Assembly (NCBI RefSeq): GCF_019511345.1
Contig: NZ_JAEUAK010000002.1
Location: 675,641 to 739,640 of the forward strand
Direction: 5' to 3'
Source: Rhizobium mesosinicum
Lineage (GTDB): Bacteria > Pseudomonadota > Alphaproteobacteria > Rhizobiales > Rhizobiaceae
Length of the DNA stretch: 64,000 nucleotides
Positions 1 through 9,188 of the stretch are shown here, piece by piece. The translations under genes were made by a program, and so were the position numbers. The notes under the pieces were generated by a model. That model made no database searches, was not told the DNA's origin, and was given only the letters and a program-made list of their open reading frames with translations. Every line of letters starts with the position of its first letter. Position 1 is the first letter of the stretch.

Positions 1-27
1 TTCTGGGCCTATATTCTCGGCGCCTGA
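1..27 (+). CDS. 3' end of an unidentified upstream gene
   Basis: The first 27 bases read in frame as FWAYILGA followed by TGA, and a hairpin terminator comes 10 bases later. This is consistent with the last codons of a plus-strand gene whose body lies outside the window. Eight residues are too few to identify the product. Confidence 0.4.
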   Translation, partial: FWAYILGA

Positions 28-37
28 GGCAATAAAA

Positions 38-65
38 AAGCCCAGCTTGAGACCGGGCTTTTTCT
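38..65. terminator. Bidirectional intrinsic terminator
   Basis: A stem AAGCCC/GGGCTT (38-43 with 55-60) has a T-run on its right side and an A-run on its left side. It can therefore end transcripts in both directions. It lies between the 3' end of the upstream plus-strand gene and the 3' end of the minus-strand cytochrome gene, which is where a shared terminator is expected. Confidence 0.75.
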
Positions 66-82
66 TGAAAATTCGCCGCTTC

Positions 83-655
83 TTACTGCGTTGCAGCCGG
101 AGCATTCGGATCCGGCAGCGGAGCCGGTGAATCTGCCAGCGTGTGCAGATAGAGGATGACGTTGGCACGATCCTGATCCTTCGGCAGACCGGCAAAGCCC
201 ATGGCCGTGCCCGGGACGTCTTTCTTCGGCGCCGCCAGGAATTTGTTGAGGTTTTCGAAGGTCCAATGTTCGCTGCCGCCCTTGGAGAAATCCTTCATGG
301 CGGAAGAATATGCGAAGCCTTCATGCGAGGCGATTGGGCGATCTACGACACCAAAGAGATTCGGACCGACTTTATTCGGTCCGCCTTTGGTGCCGTCATG
401 ACAGGACTGACACTTTTTGAATACGGTTTCGCCGGCCTTGGCGTCGGCGCTGGCAAGAAGCTGCGCGATCGGAACGGCAACGGCAGCAGGCGCACCTTCA
501 CCGCCGGCGGCGGGTGCCTCCTCGGCGACGATGGCAAAACCTTCCTTCTCCGGCGCCTCGGAATGGAAGATCCCCTCGGATGCGATGGAGACCGACATCA
601 GAACGAAAACCGTTCCCAGCAGCGCCCCCACGGCCGTATTGACGTATGAATTCAT
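83..655 (-). CDS. cycM: Membrane-anchored cytochrome c (CycM-type c-552 family)
   Basis: A 190-residue class I c-type cytochrome that carries electrons in the respiratory chain on the periplasmic face of the inner membrane. An uncleaved hydrophobic anchor covers about residues 7-28. An Ala/Glu/Pro-rich linker follows, then the haem site CQSCH at 82-86. The likely distal Met ligand is near residue 152 in a GTAMGF context. The ATG at 655 was chosen because AAGGGGAG lies 8 bases upstream; an in-frame TTG at 661 is less likely. It is divergent from kdsB. The family name comes from length and architecture, and the exact electron partners (for example aa3 oxidase) are inferred from CycM homologues. 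Confidence 0.88.
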   Translation of the reverse strand: MNSYVNTAVGALLGTVFVLMSVSIASEGIFHSEAPEKEGFAIVAEEAPAAGGEGAPAAVAVPIAQLLASADAKAGETVFKKCQSCHDGTKGGPNKVGPNLFGVVDRPIASHEGFAYSSAMKDFSKGGSEHWTFENLNKFLAAPKKDVPGTAMGFAGLPKDQDRANVILYLHTLADSPAPLPDPNAPAATQ

Positions 656-809
656 CTGCAATGCTCCCCTTGCAGCCGGCAGACCATAAACCGGACCATC
701 TTGAAATTGCGCGGAACCTATGTCTTTTGGCTATTCGTTGCAACTGTCTAAATGGTCTTGTGCGTGAGACTTTTTGCCACTTTTCAGCCCGGATTAGAAG
801 GCCCGAACA

Positions 810-1565
810 ATGACTGATTCAAAATTGGATGACGTGCTTGTGCTAATCCCCGCACGCATGGCTTCCACCCGCCTTCCGGGCAAGCCACTGGCCGATATTT
901 GCGGGTTGCCGATGATCGTACAGGTAGCGAAACGGGCACAGGAAGCGGCGATCGGCAGGGTGGTTGTTGCCGTCGACGACCAGCAGGTTTTCGATACCGT
1001 TTCCGCCGCGGGCTTTGAAGTGGTTATGACACGACGGGACCACCAGTCCGGTTCCGACCGCATTTTCGAGGCGCTGACAAAGATCGATCCGGATGGGAAA
1101 GCGAAAATCGTCGTGAACGTTCAGGGTGACCTGCCGACGATCGACCCCGAAACCATGCGTGCGGCGTTGCGCCCGCTCGATAACGAGGCCGTCGATATTG
1201 GAACTCTGACGACCGAAATCGACAACGAGGAAGACAAGACCGCGCCGCACATTGTGAAAGTCGTTGCTTCACCGCTCTCCGACAGCCGTCTACGTGCGCT
1301 TTACTTCACCCGCACGACCGCACCTTACGGCGACGGGCCGCTCTATCACCATATCGGGCTCTATGCCTACCGACGCGCCGCGCTCGAGCGTTTCGTCTCG
1401 CTTGGACCATCGACGCTCGAAAAGCGCGAATCACTGGAGCAGTTGCGGGCACTCGAAGCCGGTATGCGCATCGATGTCGAGATCGTTGACACGGTTCCAC
1501 TCGGTGTCGATACTCCAGCCGACCTCGAAAAGGCGCGGCGCATTCTCTCCGCGAAGGCCAACTGA
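810..1565 (+). CDS. kdsB: 3-deoxy-manno-octulosonate cytidylyltransferase (CMP-Kdo synthetase)
   Basis: It activates Kdo with CTP to make CMP-Kdo, the donor for the inner core of lipopolysaccharide, in the cytoplasm. The 251-residue length is normal for KdsB. The nucleotide-binding signature [15 protein letters not shown] begins at residue 13, and the metal/nucleotide segment NVQGD lies at 103-107. The ATG at 810 fits the family N-terminus. It is followed 11 bases later by pheA on the same strand, so the two are probably co-transcribed. That pairing is positional, not a shared pathway. Confidence 0.95.
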   Translation: MTDSKLDDVLVLIPARMASTRLPGKPLADICGLPMIVQVAKRAQEAAIGRVVVAVDDQQVFDTVSAAGFEVVMTRRDHQSGSDRIFEALTKIDPDGKAKIVVNVQGDLPTIDPETMRAALRPLDNEAVDIGTLTTEIDNEEDKTAPHIVKVVASPLSDSRLRALYFTRTTAPYGDGPLYHHIGLYAYRRAALERFVSLGPSTLEKRESLEQLRALEAGMRIDVEIVDTVPLGVDTPADLEKARRILSAKAN

Positions 1566-1576
1566 CGGATTTCCTC

Positions 1577-2431
1577 ATGAATATCAAGACCAACAGGATC
1601 GCCTTCCAGGGCGAGTTCGGCGCCAATTCCGACATGGCGAGCCGCGACATGTTTCCGACGATGGAACCGCTGCCCTGTCAGACCTTCGAGGATGCCTTTA
1701 CGGCGGTCGATAATGGCGACGCCGACATCGGCATGATCCCGATCGAGAACACGATCGCGGGCCGTGTTGCCGACATCCATCATCTTTTGCCGGAATCACG
1801 CCTGCACATTATCGGCGAATATTTCATGCCGATCCGCTTTCAGCTCATGGTGCTGCCGGGAGTGACGAAGGACGAGATTCGCACCGTCCACAGCCATATT
1901 CATGCGCTCGGCCAATGCCGCAAGATCGTTCGCGCCAACGGCTGGAAACCTGTGATCGCCGGCGATACGGCGGGGGCCGCCAAGCTCGTCAAGGAAACCG
2001 GCGACCGCTCGATGGCGGCGCTCGCCCCGCGCCTTGCCGCCGACCTCTACGGTCTCGATATCATTGCCGAGAATGTCGAGGATACGGAAAACAATGTGAC
2101 GCGCTTCGTCGTGCTGTCGCGCGATGAGGAATGGGCAGAGCGCGCCGCCAGCGACGAGAAGATCGTCACCACCTTCGTCTTCAACGTCCGCAATATTCCG
2201 GCAGCTCTCTACAAGGCGCTCGGCGGTTTTGCGACGAATAACATCAACATGACAAAGCTCGAAAGCTATCAGCTCGGCGGAAAATTTGTAGCGACGCAGT
2301 TCTATGCCGATATCGAAGGCCACCCGAACGACGCACATGTGCGGCGGGCACTGGAGGAACTGCGCTTCTTCTCCGAGAAGGTGCGCATCCTCGGCGTCTA
2401 CAAGGGCCATCCGATGCGGGGACTTCTGTAA
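1577..2431 (+). CDS. pheA: Prephenate dehydratase
   Basis: It converts prephenate to phenylpyruvate in phenylalanine biosynthesis. The 284 residues are organised as a catalytic PDT domain (about 5-180) and a C-terminal ACT regulatory domain (about 197-275). The catalytic TRF motif is at 175-177, and the Phe-sensing LESY-type motif is at 228-231, which indicates feedback inhibition by phenylalanine. There is no chorismate mutase domain, so this is the monofunctional form. It lies 11 bases downstream of kdsB and ends just before a strong hairpin. Confidence 0.95.
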   Translation: MNIKTNRIAFQGEFGANSDMASRDMFPTMEPLPCQTFEDAFTAVDNGDADIGMIPIENTIAGRVADIHHLLPESRLHIIGEYFMPIRFQLMVLPGVTKDEIRTVHSHIHALGQCRKIVRANGWKPVIAGDTAGAAKLVKETGDRSMAALAPRLAADLYGLDIIAENVEDTENNVTRFVVLSRDEEWAERAASDEKIVTTFVFNVRNIPAALYKALGGFATNNINMTKLESYQLGGKFVATQFYADIEGHPNDAHVRRALEELRFFSEKVRILGVYKGHPMRGLL

Positions 2432-2441
2432 CGATTGCCCA

Positions 2442-2475
2442 AAGCCTCTCCGGTAGCTGACCGGAGAGGCTTTGT
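2442..2475 (+). terminator. Terminator hairpin after pheA
   Basis: Just after the pheA stop codon there is a perfect stem, AAGCCTCTCCGGT with ACCGGAGAGGCTT, with only a four-base loop. The following T-tract is short (TTTGTG). It probably ends the kdsB-pheA transcript and may also serve the minus-strand VOC gene that ends at 2488. Confidence 0.6.
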
Positions 2476-2487
2476 GGATCTGCTAAT

Positions 2488-2856
2488 TTATTTGTCCGGC
2501 TCACAAACACGCAGCCGATGCCCATCCGGGTCCAGCACGACGAAGGTCGGGCCGAAGTCGAGTTCGGTCAGATCCTGAGCGAAGGGCAGGCCGCGGCCGC
2601 GCCAGTCTTCATAGTGCCTCGCGACGGCATTTTCTCCATCGACCATGAAGGCGACCTCACCGCGATTGCCGATGGCAGAGGGTTGCGGTTCGACGCTGCT
2701 GCGGCGCCAGAGGCCGAGGGTGAAGCCGCCGTCGAGCGGGAAGGCGACAAAATTCGGTGCCTCCACGGCCGGCTCGCGGCTCAGAATATTGCGATAGAAA
2801 GCGGCGCTTTCAGCGGGATCCTTGACATAGAGGATAATAAGATTGGGGCTGGCCAT
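2488..2856 (-). CDS. VOC (glyoxalase/bleomycin-resistance) family protein
   Basis: A 122-residue single vicinal-oxygen-chelate module with the start PNLIILYVKDPAESAAFYR and the end FVVLDPDGHRLRVCEP, both typical of the fold. VOC proteins act as metal-dependent lyases, dioxygenases or drug-binding proteins, and the substrate cannot be read from this sequence. The start at 2856 is preceded by GGAGAAC. The open frame runs further upstream but passes through a hairpin region and has a non-coding character there. It lies downstream of the DUF1127-like gene on the same strand. Confidence 0.8.
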   Translation of the reverse strand: MASPNLIILYVKDPAESAAFYRNILSREPAVEAPNFVAFPLDGGFTLGLWRRSSVEPQPSAIGNRGEVAFMVDGENAVARHYEDWRGRGLPFAQDLTELDFGPTFVVLDPDGHRLRVCEPDK

Positions 2857-2888
2857 TTCAGTTCTCCACGGGGTTGAATAATGCCCGG

Positions 2889-2925
2889 CCGAAAGCTGCT
2901 GCCATAAAATGGCAGCAGCTTTCGG
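2889..2925. repeat. Perfect 17-bp inverted repeat (hairpin)
   Basis: Arms 2889-2905 and 2909-2925 are perfectly complementary around a three-base AAA loop. It lies between the DUF1127-like gene and the VOC gene. There is no flanking T-run, so it is not a classical intrinsic terminator. It may be a processing or stability hairpin, or a REP-like palindrome. Confidence 0.7.
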
Positions 2926-2990
2926 AATGCAGCGCTGCAGACAGCGCCGCTTCGTTGCCGGGAGGAATATCGATGAGGCCGGCGTGCGGC

Positions 2991-3212
2991 TTAACGGAAG
3001 AGGTCGTCGCCGACGCGCCAATCCTGTCCGTCCATGATGCCGAGATCGCGCTTGCGCCATTGCGGCATCGTCTCAAGATCAAGGCGCGGACGGCGTGACG
3101 ATGCGACATCGAACCTGTCGGCAAACAGGCGCACGAGGCGCGAACGAAGGGTTTTTCCGGCTTCGACGGAAGTACGACGGCCGGCATATTGAACGACTTG
3201 AGGCATTCCCAT
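2991..3212 (-). CDS. Small DUF1127-like protein
   Basis: A 73-residue basic protein whose C-terminal half, around PQWRKRDLGIMDGQDWRVGDD, resembles the DUF1127 (YjiS-like) motif with a conserved L-x-D-[IL]-G core. In alphaproteobacteria, proteins of this family have been linked to RNA turnover and phosphate or stress responses, but no role can be read here. An AAGGAG site sits 8 bases before the ATG. It may share a transcript with the downstream VOC gene. Confidence 0.65.
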   Translation of the reverse strand: MGMPQVVQYAGRRTSVEAGKTLRSRLVRLFADRFDVASSRRPRLDLETMPQWRKRDLGIMDGQDWRVGDDLFR

Positions 3213-3282
3213 GATCAGTACTCCTTCCTGCTGGACTGGTACTGATAATAGCGCTTACTGCTGACAGTTTATGGCAGTAGCG

Positions 3283-3975
3283 TTAGTGCTCGATCGGGGT
3301 ATCCTGCGTGTCCCGCCATTCCTTCAGGAGAATGGTACGGCGACGCGGATACCGCGTGTCGTGGATCGTCATATCGATGATGCGATCGGTGCGGAAATGA
3401 CGAAAATCCTGGCGTAGCTCGCACCAGGCCATGATGATGCGCACATGCTCGAAATAGCCGAGCGCGAACGGCCAGACACGGCGGCGGGAGATACGCCCCT
3501 GCTCATCGCCATAGTGCAGCTCAAGGATACGCTCCAGACGGATCGCCTTGCGGATGGCCGAAACATCCGCCTTGTCCTCATCCTGCCGTTTGCGACCGAC
3601 AAAAAGTGTGGCCGAATCGACCATATCGCGCATATCGGGCGGTAGCACGGCGGCGATCTTTGCCAGCGCATCAGCGCCGGCATTGGCCAGGCGCGGCTCG
3701 GCGGCACGCGCCACCCAGCGGGAGCCAAGCACCAGGGCTTCCAGCTCTTCCTCGGAAAACATCATCGGCGGCAGCATGAAGCCGGGTTTCAGCACATAGC
3801 CTATGCCGGCCTCGCCCTCGATCATGGCGCCCTGCGCCTGAAGGCTCGCGATATCGCGGTAGAGCGTGCGAAGGCTGACACCCGTTTCCTCCGCCAACAC
3901 GGTGCCGGTGACCGGTCGCCGATAGCGCCGGAGCGTCTGAAGCAGGGTCAGCAGCCGTTCGGAGCGGGCGACCAT
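3283..3975 (-). CDS. YafY-type transcriptional regulator (HTH + WYL domain)
   Basis: A 230-residue DNA-binding protein. An N-terminal DeoR/HTH_11-type winged helix (about 5-60, with LAEETGVSLRTLYRDIASLQ as recognition region) is followed by a WYL effector-binding domain (about 120-225). Family members sense small ligands or nucleic acids. The adjacent DUF1127-like and VOC genes on the same strand are candidate targets, but this is only positional. The ATG at 3975 fits the family N-terminus. Confidence 0.85.
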   Translation of the reverse strand: MVARSERLLTLLQTLRRYRRPVTGTVLAEETGVSLRTLYRDIASLQAQGAMIEGEAGIGYVLKPGFMLPPMMFSEEELEALVLGSRWVARAAEPRLANAGADALAKIAAVLPPDMRDMVDSATLFVGRKRQDEDKADVSAIRKAIRLERILELHYGDEQGRISRRRVWPFALGYFEHVRIIMAWCELRQDFRHFRTDRIIDMTIHDTRYPRRRTILLKEWRDTQDTPIEH

Positions 3976-4039
3976 GATTATATCCTCATGCAGACAGGCC
4001 GGACCGGGTGATGGTCATCCGTGCGCTCCGACCCTTTGT

Positions 4040-4999
4040 TCAGCGTTTCCACTCGACCCAATCGCGCATCAAACGATGGGCAATCGCGCCTCTCGGCGGC
4101 GGCGCCTTGCCGTTGACGCCGGGACGCTCCAGCATTTCAATGGTTTCCTCGCGGGTGAACCAGCGGCAATCCTCAAGTTCAGCTTCGTCGCGATGGATAT
4201 CGCGCGACTTCGCCTCGGCATAGCAGCCGATCATCAGCGAGTGCGGCATCGGCCAGGGCTGTGAGGCATGGTAGCGGATGCGGCCGGTCTTGATGCCCGA
4301 TTCTTCCAGCGTCTCACGGCGAACGGCATTTTCGATTGTTTCGCCGGGCTCCAGGAAGCCCGCCAGACAGGAATACATGCCGGGCGCAAAATGCGGGCTG
4401 CGGCCGAGCAGGCAGAGATCACGCTCCTCATCGATCGTCAGCATGATGACGACGGGGTCGGTGCGGGGGAAGATCATGTGGTCGCAGGCGGTACAGACGC
4501 GCTTGTAACCGCCGATGCGGATTTCCATAACCGAGCCGCAGCGGCCACAAAACTGGTTGTCGCTGTTCCAGCGGATCAGGCTCGCAGCTTGCGAGAACTC
4601 GCCGAGCAGCATTTCATCGACAAGCTCGTCGCGGAAGAGCGAGCGGCCGTCGACCGGCTTGTACTGGCTCGCCATCTCCTCGACATCGATGCCGACGGGA
4701 ACGGCAAGGCGCGGTTCGCCGGTCTTTCTATAGCCGAGCAGTACGGTTTCGTCCCAGTTCGGTTTCAGTTCCTGCAACTCGTAGCGGGCAAAGAGAGGAT
4801 CGAGCACCTGGCCATCGTGCTTGAGCACCAGCTTATCCTTAGCGAAGGCGAAAATATGCGTACCTTCGCGGGCAAGTGCCTTTTCGACCGAGCCTTCATC
4901 GCGATGTTCGCTGTCACGGTTGAGGTCATTGGCGGCAAAAGCGGTGAGATTGCTGGGTTCCGGATGCGGCATATCCGAATCGAAAAGCGAATGGCTCAT
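4040..4999 (-). CDS. nudC: NADH pyrophosphatase / RNA deNADding Nudix hydrolase
   Basis: It hydrolyses NADH to NMNH and AMP, and in characterised homologues it removes NAD caps from RNA. The 319 residues contain an NTF-like N-terminal domain, a zinc ribbon (Cys151, Cys154, Cys169, Cys172), the Nudix box beginning at Gly214 with REx2EE at about 228-233, and the NudC-specific SQPWP motif at 246-250. The start at 4999 overlaps the stop of the upstream HIT gene by 4 bases, so translation is probably coupled. Confidence 0.93.
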   Translation of the reverse strand: MSHSLFDSDMPHPEPSNLTAFAANDLNRDSEHRDEGSVEKALAREGTHIFAFAKDKLVLKHDGQVLDPLFARYELQELKPNWDETVLLGYRKTGEPRLAVPVGIDVEEMASQYKPVDGRSLFRDELVDEMLLGEFSQAASLIRWNSDNQFCGRCGSVMEIRIGGYKRVCTACDHMIFPRTDPVVIMLTIDEERDLCLLGRSPHFAPGMYSCLAGFLEPGETIENAVRRETLEESGIKTGRIRYHASQPWPMPHSLMIGCYAEAKSRDIHRDEAELEDCRWFTREETIEMLERPGVNGKAPPPRGAIAHRLMRDWVEWKR

Positions 5000-5412
5000 A
5001 GTGAAAGGGCTTCCCGCAGCTTTGCTATCAATTCGTTTCTTGCTGCGTCCCGGTAAGGCTCTGCTCTACCGAAGCCCCAGACAGGACCCGGCCAGTTCGC
5101 ATCGCCTTCGGAACGCGCAATGACATGAACATGAAGCTGGCGGACGATATTGCCAAGAGCCCCTATATTGATTTTTGTGGCACCGGTGACCTTCTTGAGT
5201 GCGGCGGAGACGAGGTCGATTTCGAAGGTCAGCAGCACCTGATCAAGCGGCGTCAGCTCGAAGATCTCTGTAACATCCGCCCGGCGCGGCACCAGGATCA
5301 GCCAAGGCCAGCGGGCATCCTTCGACAGCCTGACATCGCACAGGCCTGCGACCATGATACTGGTGCTGTCGCTTTCGAGCCTGCGGTCGAGCACGAAATT
5401 GCTCAAGGACAT
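4996..5412 (-). CDS. HIT family protein
   Basis: About 138 residues of the histidine-triad nucleotide hydrolase/transferase superfamily. The HxHxH-type motif appears as QLHVHVIAR, in which the usual middle element is HVHV. WPWLILVPRR and an R-rich C-terminus also fit the family. Start choice: ATG AGG AGA ATG occurs in frame. The second ATG (5412) starts the conserved part, while the first (5421) would add three residues. It overlaps nudC by 4 bases, and both act on nucleotides. The frame further upstream overlaps the SRP RNA region and is not coding. Confidence 0.82.
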   Translation of the reverse strand: MSLSNFVLDRRLESDSTSIMVAGLCDVRLSKDARWPWLILVPRRADVTEIFELTPLDQVLLTFEIDLVSAALKKVTGATKINIGALGNIVRQLHVHVIARSEGDANWPGPVWGFGRAEPYRDAARNELIAKLREALSL

Positions 5413-5492
5413 TCTCCTCATGTTTTCCAATGGACTAGCAGTTTTTTTGGAGCTTGGCTTGCTTTTGATGATGATTTTGCCGATATGTGCAT

Positions 5493-5593
5493 CCGGGAGG
5501 TTGGTGGTGGACGAGCCACTCGCCAACCGGGTCAGGTCCGGAAGGAAGCAGCCCTAACGAGCCCGGCACGGGTCATCGTGCCAGCCTCCCACC
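5493..5593 (+). ncRNA. ffs: 4.5S / small SRP RNA
   Basis: The RNA component of the signal recognition particle, which binds Ffh and targets membrane proteins. The conserved domain IV segment GTCAGGTCCGGAAGGAAGCA lies at 5531-5550. The ends pair as GGGAGGTTGG (5495-5504) with CCAGCCTCCC (5581-5590), giving the single long hairpin of the small bacterial form. It lies between the minus-strand HIT gene and dnaX on the plus strand. The exact ends are estimated from the pairing. Confidence 0.93.
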
Positions 5594-5635
5594 TTCTCTT
5601 CCAAGAAGCCCGAGCTTTCGGGCGCTAGCAGGGCG

Positions 5636-7504
5636 ATGAGCGACACCGAGCGACAATCACAGGATGCCGCCTCGACGGGCACCGGATACCGGGTGCTGGC
5701 ACGCAAATACCGCCCCAAGGATTTCACGGACCTGATGGTCGGCCAGGAGCCGATGGTCCGCACGCTCACCAACGCCTTCGAAACAAGCCGCATCGCGCAG
5801 GCCTATATGCTGACCGGCGTGCGCGGAGTGGGCAAGACGACGACGGCGCGCATTCTGGCGCGGGCGCTGAACTACAAGACGGCCGAAATCGACAAGCCGA
5901 CGATCGACCTTCGTGTGCCTGGCGAGCATTGCCAAGCGATCATGGAAGGCCGCCATGTCGACGTGATCGAGATGGATGCCGCCTCGCATACCGGTATCGA
6001 CGACATCAGAGAAATCATCGAGCAGGTGCGCTACCGGCCGGTTTCGGCGCGTTACAAGGTCTATATCATCGACGAAGTGCACATGCTGTCGACGCAGGCC
6101 TTCAACGGGTTGTTGAAGACGCTTGAGGAGCCGCCGGAGCATGTGAAGTTCATCTTCGCGACGACGGAAATCCGCAAGGTTCCAATTACCGTTCTCTCGC
6201 GCTGCCAGCGCTTCGACCTGCGGCGTATCAGTGCTTCCGATCTCGTCGGCCTATTCTCAACGATCGCCGCCAAGGAAGGCATCGAGGCGGAGCCTGACGC
6301 GCTTGCGATGATTGCGCGTGCTGCGGAAGGTTCGGCGCGCGACGGTCTGTCGCTGATGGATCAGGCGATCGCCCATGGCGGCGGCGTGGTGCAGGCAGAA
6401 GCCGTGCGCGGCATGCTCGGCCTTGCCGACCGCGCCCGTATCGTCGACCTCTTCCAGCATATCGTGCGCGGGGATGTCGCAAGCGCGCTCAATGAATTCC
6501 AGAGCCAGTACGAAGCCGGCGCCAACCCTGTCGTGGTACTGACGGATCTTGCCGATTTCACGCATCTGGTGACGCGGCTGAAATATGTGCCTGATGCCGC
6601 AAACGACCCCTCGCTCAGCGAAGTGGAGCGCACCAAGGCGGCGGAATTTGCGCAAGGTGTCGCGGTTACCACGCTTTCACGGATTTGGCAGATGCTGCTG
6701 AAGGGCATTCCAGAGACGGAAAACTCTTCGCGTACGGCGGGTGCGGCCGAGATGGTGCTTATCCGGCTCGCGCACGCAGCACATCTGCCAGCGCCGGAGG
6801 ATGCGGCACGGCGGCTTGCGGAATTTTCCAATGAAGGCGGCGCGCCACGTCCGTCCTCACCTGCGCCTTCGGGTAGTGGCGGCAGCACACGTGTTCCCTA
6901 CCAGACGAATGTGACGGCACGGTCTGCGGAGCCGGCACCGCGGCCACAGCCCGCGGGGCCAACCGCCATGCTGCGCGCCGTGCCCAATCCGGAGCCGCAG
7001 AGTATCGGCCGCGTTGAAACCAAGCCGTCAGAGGTGCCGAAGCCGGTCGTGCCGGTCAATTCGATCGGCGATATCGTTGACCTCGCTGCCGAAAAGCGGG
7101 ACGTCAAACTCAAGGCATTGGTGCGCAACTTCGTGCGACCCGTGCGTATCGAGCCCGGCCGGCTGGATGTGAACCTCACCGAGGGCGCACCGGGCACATT
7201 GCTTAACGAGCTTGCCGTCAAGCTCAAGGAATGGACCGGCATCCACTGGATCGTCAGCACCAGCCGCGAAGAAGGCGGGCCGACGATGGTGGAGGCGGAA
7301 GCCAAGGCGCAGGAACAACGCGTCAGCGATGCCCGCCAGGATCCCGACGTTGCAGCGATCCTGGCGCAGTTTCCGGGCGCCAAGATCATCGACGTACGCG
7401 TACGGGCGCCGACGCCGGAGGAAGAGGCGGAGGAGGGCAGACCACCTGCCGCCGCCGAATCCGAAGAGGGCGACATCTTGCCCGGCGACGACATAGAATT
7501 CTAG
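5636..7504 (+). CDS. dnaX: DNA polymerase III subunits gamma/tau
   Basis: The clamp-loader ATPase that loads the beta clamp at the replication fork. The 622 residues have Walker [10 protein letters not shown] at 61-69, Walker B IIDEVH at 144-149 and the sensor 1 segment FATTE near 174. A Pro/Ala-rich linker (about 400-490) leads into the tau-type C-terminal region. In the AAA+ domain the usual four-Cys zinc site is not present; only Cys99 remains in that segment, as in other alphaproteobacterial sequences. It is followed 19 bases later by ybaB, the usual partner gene. Confidence 0.95.
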   Translation: MSDTERQSQDAASTGTGYRVLARKYRPKDFTDLMVGQEPMVRTLTNAFETSRIAQAYMLTGVRGVGKTTTARILARALNYKTAEIDKPTIDLRVPGEHCQAIMEGRHVDVIEMDAASHTGIDDIREIIEQVRYRPVSARYKVYIIDEVHMLSTQAFNGLLKTLEEPPEHVKFIFATTEIRKVPITVLSRCQRFDLRRISASDLVGLFSTIAAKEGIEAEPDALAMIARAAEGSARDGLSLMDQAIAHGGGVVQAEAVRGMLGLADRARIVDLFQHIVRGDVASALNEFQSQYEAGANPVVVLTDLADFTHLVTRLKYVPDAANDPSLSEVERTKAAEFAQGVAVTTLSRIWQMLLKGIPETENSSRTAGAAEMVLIRLAHAAHLPAPEDAARRLAEFSNEGGAPRPSSPAPSGSGGSTRVPYQTNVTARSAEPAPRPQPAGPTAMLRAVPNPEPQSIGRVETKPSEVPKPVVPVNSIGDIVDLAAEKRDVKLKALVRNFVRPVRIEPGRLDVNLTEGAPGTLLNELAVKLKEWTGIHWIVSTSREEGGPTMVEAEAKAQEQRVSDARQDPDVAAILAQFPGAKIIDVRVRAPTPEEEAEEGRPPAAAESEEGDILPGDDIEF

Positions 7505-7523
7505 TTTCAAGAAGGAGAAGACG

Positions 7524-7847
7524 ATGCGCGACATCATGGGCATGATGGGCAAAGTCAAAGAAATGCAGGCCAAGATGGAGCAGATGCAGGCTGAGATCGC
7601 CGAGCTGACTGCCGAAGGCAAGGCAGGCGGCGGGCTCGTCACCGTCATCATCTCCGGCAAGGGCGAGCTCAAGAGCCTGAAGATCGACCCCTCGCTCTTC
7701 AAGGAAGACGATGTCGAAATCCTCGAAGACCTGATCGTTGCCGCCCATAAGGACGCCAAGGACAAGGCGGAAGCCATCGCCGCCGAAAAGACCAAGGCGC
7801 TCACGGCCGGCCTGCCGATCCCGCCCGGCTTCAAGCTGCCGTTCTGA
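7524..7847 (+). CDS. YbaB/EbfC nucleoid-associated protein
   Basis: A 107-residue DNA-binding protein that forms a dimeric tweezer-like fold. The N-terminus [20 protein letters not shown] is a Met-rich coiled coil typical of the family, followed by a [14 protein letters not shown] strand pair. A strong AAGGAGAAG site lies just before the ATG. The order dnaX-ybaB, with recR a little downstream, is a widely conserved arrangement. Here a LysE gene and a MOSC gene separate ybaB from recR. Confidence 0.93.
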   Translation: MRDIMGMMGKVKEMQAKMEQMQAEIAELTAEGKAGGGLVTVIISGKGELKSLKIDPSLFKEDDVEILEDLIVAAHKDAKDKAEAIAAEKTKALTAGLPIPPGFKLPF

Positions 7848-7897
7848 TCTCGCCGATGGTTCCGGTAGTTGATTGATCCCGGAAGAGGAGACGGGAG

Positions 7898-8512
7898 ATG
7901 GTGACCTTGACGACGCTGCTGGTTTTTGCCGGCGCTCTTTTCATTGCAGCGGGAACACCCGGGCCGAGCGTTGCGGCGCTCGTTGCCCGCGTCATCTCGA
8001 AGGGCGCACGTGACGTGCTGCCTTTCCTGTTCGGTCTGTGGGCCGGGGATGCGATCTGGCTGACCTGCGCCATTGCCGGCCTCTCGGCAATCGCCGAAAG
8101 CTTCTACCACGTCTTTGTCGTCATCAAATGGCTCGGCGTGCTCTATCTTCTTTATCTCGCCTGGCGGATGTGGTTCGCCAGAGCCGATGTCGAGGAAGAG
8201 GATCTGCCACAGGAGCGTTCGCGTGGCCGGATGTTTTTCACCGGCCTGGCGATTGCGCTCGGCAATCCCAAGATCATGATGTTTTATGTGGCGCTTCTGC
8301 CTTCGATCATCGACATCCCTTCGGTGTCGCTTGCCGGCTGGGCCGAACTCGTCGTCACGCTGTTCGTCGTTCTGGCTGTCGTCGATTTCAGCTGGATGTT
8401 CCTTGCCGCAAAAGCCCGCGGTTTCCTGAAGAGCCGGCGCGCGGTACGGATCGCCAATCGGGTGAGTGCGGGAACGGTGGCAGGGGCCGCCGTCACGATC
8501 GCGATGCGCTGA
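7898..8512 (+). CDS. LysE family translocator
   Basis: A 204-residue inner-membrane exporter of the LysE/RhtB family with about five or six hydrophobic segments. The N-terminal motif GTPGPSVAALVARVISKG and the central GNPKIMMFYVALLP are family hallmarks. Substrates of relatives are amino acids or related metabolites; the substrate here is unknown. The GGAAGAGGAGACGGGAG region upstream of the ATG is a strong ribosome binding site. It ends one base before the convergent MOSC gene. Confidence 0.88.
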   Translation: MVTLTTLLVFAGALFIAAGTPGPSVAALVARVISKGARDVLPFLFGLWAGDAIWLTCAIAGLSAIAESFYHVFVVIKWLGVLYLLYLAWRMWFARADVEEEDLPQERSRGRMFFTGLAIALGNPKIMMFYVALLPSIIDIPSVSLAGWAELVVTLFVVLAVVDFSWMFLAAKARGFLKSRRAVRIANRVSAGTVAGAAVTIAMR

Positions 8513-8513
8513 A

Positions 8514-9131
8514 CTATTGCTGTGCTTCCAGCTCGGCTCGCAGCTTGTAATGAACGGGCGCCGCCAGGTAGCGCTCGCGGTCTGCGGCTGAAAGCCGGCG
8601 TCCGAAGGTTTCCATCATTTCCGGCATCGTGACTGGGGCGCCGGGAAATGGCTCATACTCGACCGGCATCCCGACTTCCACGATCCCATTTGATATCACG
8701 CGGCAATAGATGCCGGGACGTGCCGCCCTGGTATAGCGCTTGACGAATTTCGGATCGTTCATCCTGGCGGCGAACGTGGCGCAGGGGATGCGGCAGGACG
8801 TCACTTCAAGGATCAGCTCGCCGACGATGAGGCGGTCCCCCACCGCTGCATCACGGTTATCCAATCCTTCGATGACGAGATTCTCGCCGAAGGTGCCGGG
8901 CTCGACAGGGCGGCCGAGTTCGTTCGCCCACCAGCCGAGGCTGATAGAACCTTCCAGATAAACGGCCTGATCAACCCCGCCGTGATGTTTCCTGTTGCAA
9001 ATGGCATCGCCGACGAGGCCTTCGGCATCGATCATGACGCCGCCGGTGACGGCATGCTTGAAGATACCGGTCTTGTAGTTCTTACCCGGCAGCCTCTGGG
9101 CAGAGCCGCGGCAGACGGCGAGGATTTTCAT
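8514..9131 (-). CDS. MOSC domain-containing protein
   Basis: A 205-residue protein with a MOSC (molybdenum cofactor sulfurase C-terminal) fold, related to YiiM-type proteins. Supporting segments are NRKHHGGVDQAVYLE, PGTFGENLVIEGLD and SCRIPCATFAARM, the last including the conserved Cys used for sulfur or Moco ligands. YiiM-like proteins reduce N-hydroxylated compounds with molybdenum cofactor; that role is inferred. The start at 9131 is chosen because the family N-terminus MKILAVCRGSAQRLPGK begins there. The open frame continues upstream across recR on the other strand, and that extension is spurious. Confidence 0.85.
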   Translation of the reverse strand: MKILAVCRGSAQRLPGKNYKTGIFKHAVTGGVMIDAEGLVGDAICNRKHHGGVDQAVYLEGSISLGWWANELGRPVEPGTFGENLVIEGLDNRDAAVGDRLIVGELILEVTSCRIPCATFAARMNDPKFVKRYTRAARPGIYCRVISNGIVEVGMPVEYEPFPGAPVTMPEMMETFGRRLSAADRERYLAAPVHYKLRAELEAQQ

Positions 9132-9188
9132 GGTTTCAGCGATCCTTCCGTGATTCCGTTTTCGTTCCATATCAGTTAAGAACGGCAC

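Noticed and set aside
4996..5526. Longer HIT open frame that runs towards the SRP RNA gene
   Set aside because: The N-terminal 38 residues have no similarity to HIT proteins and come from the ffs flank; starts at 5412/5421 fit better.
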